The translations under genes were made by a program, and so were the position numbers. This document shows positions 9,232 through 15,882 of a stretch of 17,534 nt of DNA, piece by piece. Below the pieces are notes generated by a model. The model saw only the letters and a program-made list of their open reading frames with translations. It was not told the DNA's origin and made no database searches. Origin of the DNA: an uncultured Pseudomonadota bacterium (lineage in GTDB: Bacteria > Pseudomonadota > Gammaproteobacteria > Methylococcales > Methylomonadaceae); assembly GCA_903902945.1 (NCBI GenBank), contig CAIUWU010000205.1, positions 1 through 17,534 of the forward strand. The letters run 5' to 3'. Each line of letters starts with the position of its first letter. Position 1 is the stretch's first letter.

Positions 9232-9247
9232 TGTTTCACATGAAACC
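9232..9247. other. Degenerate second parS-like site
   Basis: TGTTTCACATGAAACC matches the parS consensus TGTTTCACGTGAAACA at 14 of 16 positions and keeps most of its dyad symmetry. It abuts the recF stop codon (9248-9250) and lies in the 109-base recF-gyrB gap, 22 bases from the perfect site. It could be a weaker ParB site. An incidental role of the palindrome in gyrB expression cannot be excluded. Confidence 0.6.
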
Positions 9248-10321
9248 TCAAGGCTGTTCAACATCACCTTGTTTCACGTGAAACACTTGGTATTGGTTTA
9301 AAACTGAAAGATCGCCAAATTCTTCCAAGCTGGTAGCCGTTATAAAAACCTGACATTCAAGTTGAGCCAAGTATTTTAGCAATTTTGACTTATTTTCTAA
9401 ATCCAATTCAGCACTTAGATCATCAATCAAAATTATGCAGCGATTAGCTGCATTCTGATTCAGCAAACTGACCTGAGCCAGCATCAAAGCCAGCATCAAT
9501 AATTTTTGCTGACCTCTGGATAAGTAATCTTTGGCAAGACGCTTATCGTGAAAAGTTAAAAAATCGGCCCGATGTGGGCCGCTGTGGGTAAAACCATATT
9601 TCAGATCACGCATCAGATCGCCAGCCAAAATTTCGGCGTAATCGCGTTGGTCATCCCAGCCTGAACTGAAGCGTAATTCAATACTGCTCGAAGCCAGAAA
9701 ATAATTAGCCAGTTCCAGAAATACCGGCTGCAACGCAGTGATGTATTGCTGTCGAAATTGGTTTACCACAATCCCATACTGGATAAGTTCTTTATTCCAG
9801 GCCATCAACTGCTGGGTCTGACGGGTTTTCAACAAGGCATTTCGCTGTTGCAAGGCTTTGCTGAAACTACGCCAGGCTGGCAAAAATAATGGGTGATGAT
9901 TAAAAATGCCCCAGTCCAAAAACTCGCGCCTAGTCTGAGGACCTGCATCGAGCAGTTGATAGCTTTTCGGATGAATCAGTTGCACTGGCAACGCATAGGC
10001 CAAATCGGCGCGTTGCCGGTGTTGCTGATCGATACGGATTTCGGTCTGCTTGCCATCCACCCGAATTCCCAGTGTTGCGACCGAACCATTCTGATAACGG
10101 TTCTGAGCCGAGATGATCAGTTCAGGACTTTCAAAACCAATCGCCTGTTTCAGCTGGCTGGTACGGAAAGACCGTGAACGGCTCAGAATAAAGATGGCTT
10201 CCAGTAGCGAGCTTTTGCCGCTGGCATTGGCACCGATCAGCAAATTAAGCTGGGGGCAGGGGGTCAGGCTTAACGCTTGGATATTTCTTAATGAAAAAAT
10301 ATCCAGTTTGATTAGCGGCAT
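9248..10321 (-). CDS. recF: DNA replication and repair protein RecF
   Basis: RecF is an SMC-like ABC ATPase that, with RecO and RecR, loads RecA at single-strand gaps and helps stalled forks restart. The 357-residue protein is of normal length. It has Walker A GANASGKS at 30-37, the ABC signature region LSRGQQKLLMLALMLAQ and Walker B CIILIDDLSAELD. The gene follows dnaN after only 9 bases, as in the common dnaN-recF operon. Its last codons (V346 to Q351, VFHVKQ) are written with a perfect parS sequence, so the C-terminal peptide is constrained by a DNA site as well as by protein function. It ends with TGA at 9248. Confidence 0.97.
   Translation of the reverse strand: MPLIKLDIFSLRNIQALSLTPCPQLNLLIGANASGKSSLLEAIFILSRSRSFRTSQLKQAIGFESPELIISAQNRYQNGSVATLGIRVDGKQTEIRIDQQHRQRADLAYALPVQLIHPKSYQLLDAGPQTRREFLDWGIFNHHPLFLPAWRSFSKALQQRNALLKTRQTQQLMAWNKELIQYGIVVNQFRQQYITALQPVFLELANYFLASSSIELRFSSGWDDQRDYAEILAGDLMRDLKYGFTHSGPHRADFLTFHDKRLAKDYLSRGQQKLLMLALMLAQVSLLNQNAANRCIILIDDLSAELDLENKSKLLKYLAQLECQVFITATSLEEFGDLSVLNQYQVFHVKQGDVEQP
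9270..9285. other. parS centromere site (ParB binding), perfect 16-bp palindrome
   Basis: The sequence is exactly TGTTTCACGTGAAACA, the widely conserved chromosomal parS site bound by ParB/Spo0J in origin segregation. It lies inside the recF coding region near its 3' end, about 2.2 kb from the oriC spacer. Clustering of parS near oriC is well established in bacteria. No parA or parB gene is in the window. Confidence 0.93.
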
Positions 10322-10330
10322 ATCCGCTAC

Positions 10331-11434
10331 TTACATCCGCATCGGCATGACCACGAAACGGAAAGTAGCTGATTCGGGTTCTTCCACGAAACAACTGCTG
10401 GCATTGGCGGCGATCGTAATCATCGCGGTATCAGCATCAAGATTGCTGACGGCATCCAGAATATATTGCGAATTAAAGGCAATGCTTAACGGCGCCCCCT
10501 GAAAATCTATCGATACCTCTTCTTCGGCCTCATCATGCTCAGGATTATGAGCACTCAGTTTCAATAAATCGGCGCTGATGTCAAAAGTTACCCCCTTGTA
10601 CTTTTCATTGGACAAAATCGCTACCCGGGTTAGGGCTTCACGCAAGCTTTGTTTATTAATCGGCAAAGGACTCAAAAAAGTCTGACTGAACACTTTGCTG
10701 AAATCAGGGAACTTGGCATCAATCAGTTTGGAAGAAAACACCACTGCTTTGTAAAACACTTTGATGTGATTATTGGAAAACTGAATATCGACTTCCGCTT
10801 CCGGGTCATCCAACAAACGGTTTAATTCCTGTACCGCTTTGCGGGGAATGATGATTCTGGCCTCATGGCCGGTTGCATGGCCGATATCGTCTTCATAAAT
10901 CGACAGCCGGTGCCCATCAGAAGCTACCAGTTTCAGACGACTGTTACTGATATGAAGCAGTAAACCATTCAGGTAATAACGCACATCCTGATTGGCCATA
11001 CAGAATAAGGTCTTATCCAAAGCTTTTTTCAGCTTGCCGGCATTCAGTACAAACTGATATTCACTGGCTGATTCATTGAATTCCGGATAGTGCTCGGCAG
11101 GTAAGGTACTTAATGAAAAGCGACTGCGGGCAGCATTGATTTTGACTTTGTCATCCTGCAATTCGAAATGAATTTCGGCGTTAGCTGGCAATAAGCGACA
11201 GATATCCAGAAATTTACGTGCCGGCACAGTAATTTGCCCGGGGTTATGTATCGTATCGATATTGATTTTGGCAACAATCTGAATTTCGGTATCGGTTCCG
11301 GTCATTACCAACTGATCATTATTCAGCTGTAACAACACATTCGACAGAATCGGCATGGTTTGTCGTTTTTCAATGACACTGACAATCTGTTGTAACGGAA
11401 TCAAAATTTGGTCGCGGCTAATAATAAATTTCAT
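10331..11434 (-). CDS. dnaN: DNA polymerase III subunit beta (sliding clamp)
   Basis: This is the ring-shaped processivity clamp that tethers polymerase III and other replication and repair proteins to DNA. The 367-residue protein matches the three-domain beta clamp from MKFIISRDQILIPLQQ to the C-terminal MPMRM, which corresponds to the conserved MPMRL ending. The ATG at 11434 sits against a very AT-rich tract with no Shine-Dalgarno sequence, so initiation may depend on an unstructured leader. The promoter must lie in the origin spacer, among DnaA boxes, which would allow DnaA to influence its expression. dnaA is upstream on the same strand but separated by 576 bases of oriC. recF follows after 9 bases. 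Confidence 0.97.
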   Translation of the reverse strand: MKFIISRDQILIPLQQIVSVIEKRQTMPILSNVLLQLNNDQLVMTGTDTEIQIVAKINIDTIHNPGQITVPARKFLDICRLLPANAEIHFELQDDKVKINAARSRFSLSTLPAEHYPEFNESASEYQFVLNAGKLKKALDKTLFCMANQDVRYYLNGLLLHISNSRLKLVASDGHRLSIYEDDIGHATGHEARIIIPRKAVQELNRLLDDPEAEVDIQFSNNHIKVFYKAVVFSSKLIDAKFPDFSKVFSQTFLSPLPINKQSLREALTRVAILSNEKYKGVTFDISADLLKLSAHNPEHDEAEEEVSIDFQGAPLSIAFNSQYILDAVSNLDADTAMITIAANASSCFVEEPESATFRFVVMPMRM

Positions 11435-11646
11435 ATAAATTTTTTTAATTTATTGTTATTACTACATAAACAAAAAGCTGTGGATAAGGCTATTTAATCT
11501 TTAAAAATCATTATGTTATAGGGTTTTTATCATTGTTGGTAATCGGGTTCTGCGCTTGTTGATCAATTGTGGATAACAGCAATAAGCAAATTTCACTACA
11601 GTTTATCCACATCTTGTGAGCGGGGTTCACCCCAATTTATTCACAC
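11417..11646. repeat. oriC module A (first copy of a direct repeat with 360-bp offset)
   Basis: Direct repeat of the module at 11778-12006. It begins inside the first six codons of dnaN and contains an AT-rich tract at about 11435-11464 followed by four consensus DnaA boxes: TGTGGATAA at 11479-11487 and 11568-11576 (TTATCCACA on the minus strand), and TTATCCACA at 11603-11611 and TTATTCACA at 11637-11645 on the plus strand. Identical stretches shared with the other copy include 24 bases at 11441-11464, 17 at 11471-11487, 15 at 11563-11577 and 10 each at 11602-11611 and 11637-11646, all at offset 360. The left-most 12 identical bases are at offset 361, showing a 1-base indel. Confidence 0.93.
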
Positions 11647-11732
11647 CCTCCGTGAATGATCATCAAAACCCGGTAGCGGATTTTCAAAATTTTTAGATTA
11701 GCTGCTTGTAAAAATTTTTCGACCTGGCTACT

Positions 11733-11792
11733 TCAAACAGTCACAAAAACAGGCAGATTAAAATCAATTTCCACAGCGCTAATAATAAACAT
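11733..11792 (-). pseudogene. Relic of the dnaN start region (19-codon mini-ORF) in the duplicated origin module
   Basis: Upstream of the second AT-rich tract, at the place where dnaN starts in the first copy, the minus strand reads ATG TTT ATT ATT AGC and then 14 more codons to a TGA. The peptide MFIISAVEIDFNLPVFVTV compares with the dnaN start MKFIISRDQILIPLQQ: M, then FIIS, are shared and one codon is missing. Twelve bases (11778-11789) are identical to the corresponding part of dnaN. I read it as the decayed 5' end of a dnaN copy carried along when the origin module was duplicated. It has no ribosome binding site and is probably not a functional peptide. Confidence 0.55.
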
Positions 11793-12006
11793 TGAAATAT
11801 TTTTTTAATTTATTGTTATTACTAGACAGCCAAAAAGCTGTGGATAATGCAATTTTTAGCTTTAAAAACAGTTTCTTAACTAATGTACAGGCTTGTTGAC
11901 AAAACCCGGTTACGGCTGTTGGTCAATTGTGGATAACTAGGCAAGACCAATTTGGCCACATTTTATCCACAGCTTTTACCGATTGTTTAACACACATTAT
12001 TCACAC
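11778..12006. repeat. oriC module B (second copy of the 360-bp-offset direct repeat)
   Basis: Second copy of the module described at 11417-11646. The AT-rich tract is at about 11795-11824. The four DnaA boxes are at 11839-11847 and 11928-11936 (minus orientation), and 11963-11971 and 11997-12005 (plus), each exactly 360 bases from its partner. Sequence between the boxes has diverged while the boxes and AT tract are preserved, which suggests selection on those elements. It ends a few bases before the dnaA stop codon. Confidence 0.93.
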
Positions 12007-12010
12007 AGGC

Positions 12011-13330
12011 TTAATGTGACAAAGTACGCAGCAAATTCTGGTAGTCCTCAGCCATTTTGACATCTTCCGCTTTTAATTCTGCGACCCGTTTGCAAGCGTT
12101 GATGACCGTCGTATGGTCACGGCCACCAAAAGCATCGCCAATTTCTGGATAACTGTGGGAGGTCAATTCACGGGCCAGCGACATAGCAATTTGCCGTGGC
12201 CGGGTAATCGATTGCTTGCGATGTTTGGATGACAGATCGGCCAGCCTGATTTTGAAATATTCGGCCACCGTCTTCTGAATGTTGTCGATACTGACCAGTT
12301 TATCCTGCAAGCTGATCAGGTCATGTAAAGCTTCTTTAGTAAACTCAAGGGTGATTTCCCGGCCGGTAAACTGTGAGTTGGCGACTACCCGTCGTAAAGC
12401 ACCTTCCAAATCACGGACATTGGAAGGAATTCGCTTAGCAATGAAAAAGGCAATTTCCTGATCCAGTGTCACACCGACCTGCTGTGCTTTCTTGATCAGA
12501 ATTGCCGTACGGGTTTCCAGATCGGGCGGTTCGATTGCAATCGGCAGTCCCCAGCTGAAGCGCGACTTCAGACGATCTTCCAGACCTTCAATTTCTTTGG
12601 GATAACGGTCGCAGGTCAGCACTACTTGGTGTTTCTGATCGAGCAGATTATTAAAGGTATGAAAAAACTCTTCCTGAGAACGTTCTTTGCCGGCCAGAAA
12701 CTGAATATCGTCCATCAGCAATACATCGATGTTGCGATAGTAATCTTTAAACTGGTTGATGCTGTTTTGCTGCAGCGCCTTGACCATATCCTGAACAAAT
12801 TTCTCGGAATGCAGATAAACGATATTGGCGTTGGGATTTTTTTGTAACACGGCATTACCGATTGCGTGCATCAAGTGAGTTTTGCCTAGCCCCGAGTTGC
12901 CGTAGATGAACAGCGGGTTATAGACCTTGCCGATATTGTCGGACACAGTCATTGAAGCCGCTCTGGCCAGCTGATTGGATTTACCTTCCACAAAGCTCTC
13001 AAACGTAAAAGCTTTGTTTAAAAAATTGGCCTGATTTTTTTTGGCGGCACCTGTTTTGGGCGCCAGAGGCGGTGGTGCAACGGCAGGAGACTTTTTACTG
13101 CCAATCTCAAATTGAACCGTTAGTGTGGCATTGGAGAACTCACCAACCACATCGGTAATGGTAGCCAGAAAATGCTGTTTGATGTGGTCGATAATAAAGC
13201 GGTTCGGCGCCAGCAATTTGAGGTGACTTTCAGATTCTATCGCTTGTAATGGACGAATCCAGGTACTGAAATCCGTAGTAGGAATTTCGTGTTCAAGTTT
13301 GGCCAGACAATTATTCCAAATAGCACTCAT
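12011..13330 (-). CDS. dnaA: Chromosomal replication initiator protein DnaA
   Basis: DnaA binds DnaA boxes as an ATP-dependent oligomer, unwinds oriC and helps load the DnaB helicase. The 439-residue protein has domain I (about 1-75), a short linker rich in Pro, Ala and Lys (about 76-105), the AAA+ domain with Walker A GNSGLGKT at 144-151 and Walker B in DVLLMDD at 202-208, the sensor II region RDLEGALRR, and the C-terminal helix-turn-helix domain with the signature GGRDHTTV. It is a little shorter than the E. coli protein because the linker is short. The first Walker A residues read GN rather than the usual GG, a tolerated change. The start at 13330 lacks a clear Shine-Dalgarno sequence. It is transcribed towards oriC, which begins directly after its stop. 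Confidence 0.98.
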   Translation of the reverse strand: MSAIWNNCLAKLEHEIPTTDFSTWIRPLQAIESESHLKLLAPNRFIIDHIKQHFLATITDVVGEFSNATLTVQFEIGSKKSPAVAPPPLAPKTGAAKKNQANFLNKAFTFESFVEGKSNQLARAASMTVSDNIGKVYNPLFIYGNSGLGKTHLMHAIGNAVLQKNPNANIVYLHSEKFVQDMVKALQQNSINQFKDYYRNIDVLLMDDIQFLAGKERSQEEFFHTFNNLLDQKHQVVLTCDRYPKEIEGLEDRLKSRFSWGLPIAIEPPDLETRTAILIKKAQQVGVTLDQEIAFFIAKRIPSNVRDLEGALRRVVANSQFTGREITLEFTKEALHDLISLQDKLVSIDNIQKTVAEYFKIRLADLSSKHRKQSITRPRQIAMSLARELTSHSYPEIGDAFGGRDHTTVINACKRVAELKAEDVKMAEDYQNLLRTLSH

Positions 13331-13451
13331 TGGTGATCAAAGATCCAGTTCGAAAGGCAGTTCATAATATCACAGTGACTTTTTTTGGCTTGACTCTTCA
13401 TCGTTATCATAAAAGAATGGCCGACTGCAAAAATCAGCATATAAAGGAAAC
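13331..13451. promoter_or_regulatory. Divergent intergenic region between dnaA and gmk
   Basis: This 121-base spacer must serve both dnaA (minus) and gmk (plus). On the plus strand, TTGACT at 13390-13395 and AAGAAT at 13413-13418 are separated by 17 bases and form a plausible sigma-70 promoter for gmk, which also has a good AAAGGA ribosome site before its ATG. On the minus strand a -10-like TATTAT lies about 35 bases before dnaA without a good -35. No DnaA box is visible here, so classic DnaA autorepression at this promoter is not apparent. Confidence 0.45.
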
Positions 13452-14066
13452 ATGGCAACTGGCACACTCTATATTATTTCGGCCCCCTCAGGTGCAGGTA
13501 AAACCAGTCTGGTCAAACAGTTGCGACGCGACACCGAACACTTGGCGGTTTCAGTTTCACACACCACCCGTTCCCCCCGACCCGGCGAACAAAATGGGCT
13601 TGATTATTTCTTTGTCAGTATTGATCAGTTTAAAAGCATGATTGCCGAAAACGCCTTTCTGGAACATGCCCAGGTGTTTGACAACTTTTACGGCACTGCC
13701 CAGCAAACGGTCGAAGCCAATCTAGCTCAGGGCCAGGATGTGATTCTGGAAATTGACTGGCAAGGCGCACAGCAAGTCAAAACCATGCTGCCTCAATGCG
13801 TATCAATCTTCATTCTGCCGCCGTCGATCGCGGTTTTGAATCAGCGACTGCAAAATCGCGGTCAGGATAATGCCGAGGTAATCGCCAGACGCATGCGCGA
13901 CGCCGTTACCGAAATGCGCCATTACGCCGAATTCGATTACCTGATTGTCAATGACGATTTCAATCTGGCGTTAAATCAGTTAAAAAGCATCATTTTTGCC
14001 AACCGGCTGCAACAAAAGCGTCAGCAGCAGGCCTTAAAACCTTTGCTGGACGATTTACTTAACTAA
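13452..14066 (+). CDS. gmk: Guanylate kinase
   Basis: Guanylate kinase phosphorylates GMP to GDP with ATP and is essential for guanine nucleotide supply and recycling. The 204-residue protein is of usual length. The P-loop APSGAGKTS lies at residues 11-19, the GMP-binding segment SHTTRSPRPGE at 36-46 is followed by Tyr52, and NFYGT, EIDWQGAQQV and the lid-region arginines in RRMRD are all present. The start has a strong AAAGGA site with good spacing. It is divergent from dnaA and lies 16 bases before the following lipoprotein gene, so the two are probably cotranscribed. Confidence 0.98.
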   Translation: MATGTLYIISAPSGAGKTSLVKQLRRDTEHLAVSVSHTTRSPRPGEQNGLDYFFVSIDQFKSMIAENAFLEHAQVFDNFYGTAQQTVEANLAQGQDVILEIDWQGAQQVKTMLPQCVSIFILPPSIAVLNQRLQNRGQDNAEVIARRMRDAVTEMRHYAEFDYLIVNDDFNLALNQLKSIIFANRLQQKRQQQALKPLLDDLLN

Positions 14067-14082
14067 ACCCTCAGAAAACATC

Positions 14083-14535
14083 ATGAAAAACACCCCCAGC
14101 TCACGCGTATTGATTGGTTTAATAGTTAGTGGTCTGACTTTGTTTGTGACCGGTTGCTCCAGCGAGGAACCTGAAACGGCAAAAACGCCTGCCGCTACTA
14201 CGGCAGTACACAAACCGAAACCGGATGTCGAAATCAAAGACGAAGCCAGCAAATCGGTTAAAGCAGACTTTGTGGAAAAATTCACCGAAGTGTGTGTGGA
14301 ACGTGAATTGAAAGTGTCGGTCAATCCTGATATCGAAAAAAAACGTGCCGAAGAAAGTTGTGGTTGTATCGCTCAGCACATTGCTGACAATCTGACCGAA
14401 GTCGATGCCGAAAAATACATCGAAAATGGTGAAGACACGCGGACTTTGCAAATCAAATTCGATACCGCCACTTACTTTTGTCTGCAAAACAAAAAACAGT
14501 TCAAAGGTCCGCAGATCTTTGGCAAACCGCAATAA
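14083..14535 (+). CDS. Small predicted lipoprotein of unknown function
   Basis: I do not recognise the family of this 150-residue protein. It begins with a basic start and a hydrophobic stretch (about 9-22) ending in the lipobox VTGC, so Cys25 should be lipidated and the mature protein anchored in the envelope. After the cleavage site there is a Pro/Thr/Ala-rich linker (about 26-50), then a charged domain with four cysteines: one in EVCVER, two in SCGC and one near the end in YFC. The paired pattern suggests disulphides or metal binding, but that is inference. Its position 16 bases after gmk suggests cotranscription; there is no good Shine-Dalgarno sequence. A hairpin follows the gene. Confidence 0.8.
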   Translation: MKNTPSSRVLIGLIVSGLTLFVTGCSSEEPETAKTPAATTAVHKPKPDVEIKDEASKSVKADFVEKFTEVCVERELKVSVNPDIEKKRAEESCGCIAQHIADNLTEVDAEKYIENGEDTRTLQIKFDTATYFCLQNKKQFKGPQIFGKPQ

Positions 14536-14548
14536 ACTTGTCAGCCCG

Positions 14549-14572
14549 CAGGTGAGTCTTATGGCTCACCTG
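14549..14572 (+). terminator. Hairpin, possible intrinsic terminator after the lipoprotein gene
   Basis: An 8-bp perfect stem, CAGGTGAG paired with CTCACCTG, encloses an 8-base loop 13 bases after the lipoprotein stop codon. The downstream sequence TCATTTCTCCC has only a weak run of T, so termination may be partial and the hairpin may instead stabilise the transcript end. Confidence 0.5.
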
Positions 14573-14601
14573 TCATTTCTCCCGTTAATGCCGATAAAAC
14601 T

Positions 14602-15882
14602 ATGACCCAAGCAACAGAGCTATTTTCTCAGGCCAAAAAATTCATTCCTGGCGGTGTCAATTCGCCGGTTCGTTCCTTCAGTGGTGTCGGCGGTACCCCG
14701 GTGTATTTCAGTCGCGCCCAGGGTGCTTATGTCTATGACAGCGAGCAGCAGCGTTACATTGATTATGTCGGTTCCTGGGGACCGATGATTCTGGGTCATG
14801 CCCATCCCGAAGTGATAGCGGCAGTTAAACAGACCGCCGAGCAAGGCCTGAGTTTTGGGGCGCCGACTGAAATCGAAACCCTGATGGCGGAAAAAGTCTG
14901 CCAATTGCTGCCTTCGATTGAACTGGTGCGCATGGTCAGCTCCGGCACCGAAGCCACCATGAGTGCGATTCGTCTGGCGCGCGGCTATACCGGTCGCGAC
15001 AAGATCATCAAGTTTGAAGGCTGTTATCACGGCCATTCCGATTCTTTATTAGTCAAAGCCGGTTCCGGAGCGCTGACCTTTGGCGTACCCAGTTCACCGG
15101 GCGTGACTGCCGCCGTGGCTGCTGACACTATTACCCTGACTTACAACGACAGCGAAGCGGTCAAAAATACATTTGCCGAGCTGGGTGAGCAGATTGCCTG
15201 CATTATCGTTGAGCCGGTGGCCGGCAATATGAACTGCATTCCGCCCGAACCGGGTTTTCTGGAAACGCTGCGTGCAGTGTGTGATCAGTACGGCAGCGTG
15301 CTGATTTTTGATGAAGTAATGACCGGCTTTCGGGTTGATCTGCACAGTGCCCAGGGTTTGTATCAGGTCAAACCCGATCTGACCACGCTGGGCAAAATCA
15401 TCGGCGGCGGTATGCCGGTCGGTGCGTTTGGCGGCAGCCGCAACATTATGGAATATCTGGCGCCGCTAGGTCCGGTGTATCAGGCCGGTACTTTGTCGGG
15501 TAATCCGGTGGCGATGGCGGCCGGTCTTAAAACCCTGGCGTTAATCAGTCAGCCTGATTTTTATCCGCAGCTCACAGCCAAAACCACTCAGTTGTTGCAA
15601 GGTCTGCAAGCCGCTGCTGATCAGCATGGAATTGCCTTTACCACCAATCAGGTCGGTGGCATGTTCGGACTGTTTTTCAGTCAGGAAGCCAGCATCAGCC
15701 GTTTTGCCCAGGTGATGCAATGTGATCAGGACCGATTCAAACGCTTTTTCCACGGCATGTTGCAGCAGGGTGTTTATCTGGCGCCATCGGCTTTTGAAGC
15801 CGGTTTTGTTTCCGCAGCGCATAGCGATGCCGATCTGGAAGCAACAATTGCCGCAGCGGCAGCGGTGTTCAAAACCCTGTGA
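14602..15882 (+). CDS. hemL: Glutamate-1-semialdehyde 2,1-aminomutase
   Basis: HemL is the pyridoxal-phosphate enzyme that converts glutamate-1-semialdehyde to 5-aminolevulinate in the C5 route to haem and other tetrapyrroles. The 426-residue protein matches E. coli HemL closely throughout: FIPGGVNSPVRSF at the N-terminus, the GTEATMSAIRLARG phosphate-binding region, CYHGH, the DEVMTGFR segment and the PLP-binding Lys265 in TTLGKIIGGGMPVGAF. No key residue is missing. The ribosome binding site is weak. It comes after a hairpin that may end the gmk transcript, and its stop codon overlaps the rmuC start by one base (TGATG). Confidence 0.98.
   Translation: MTQATELFSQAKKFIPGGVNSPVRSFSGVGGTPVYFSRAQGAYVYDSEQQRYIDYVGSWGPMILGHAHPEVIAAVKQTAEQGLSFGAPTEIETLMAEKVCQLLPSIELVRMVSSGTEATMSAIRLARGYTGRDKIIKFEGCYHGHSDSLLVKAGSGALTFGVPSSPGVTAAVAADTITLTYNDSEAVKNTFAELGEQIACIIVEPVAGNMNCIPPEPGFLETLRAVCDQYGSVLIFDEVMTGFRVDLHSAQGLYQVKPDLTTLGKIIGGGMPVGAFGGSRNIMEYLAPLGPVYQAGTLSGNPVAMAAGLKTLALISQPDFYPQLTAKTTQLLQGLQAAADQHGIAFTTNQVGGMFGLFFSQEASISRFAQVMQCDQDRFKRFFHGMLQQGVYLAPSAFEAGFVSAAHSDADLEATIAAAAAVFKTL

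Larger units (their letters stand above)
11435..12010. other. oriC: Putative chromosomal replication origin (oriC) between dnaN and dnaA
   Basis: This 576-base gene-free spacer carries eight DnaA boxes matching TTATNCACA, six of them the perfect TTATCCACA, arranged as two copies of four. Each cluster flanks an AT-rich tract suited to unwinding. The strand carrying the first box in each copy continues as AT triplets (TAG TAA TAA CAA TAA) into the AT-rich tract. This recalls DnaA-trio elements but does not clearly match them. A 131-base stretch at 11647-11777 separates the copies and has no DnaA box. Position next to dnaA and dnaN and the density of boxes make this the likely origin. Confidence 0.9.

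Noticed and set aside
13404..13412. TTATCATAA in the dnaA-gmk spacer as a DnaA box
   Set aside because: It differs from TTATCCACA at three positions, including the CAC core.
13330..13641. 103-codon plus-strand frame starting in the dnaA-gmk spacer
   Set aside because: It overlaps gmk in another frame, whereas gmk has a strong ribosome site and a full family match.
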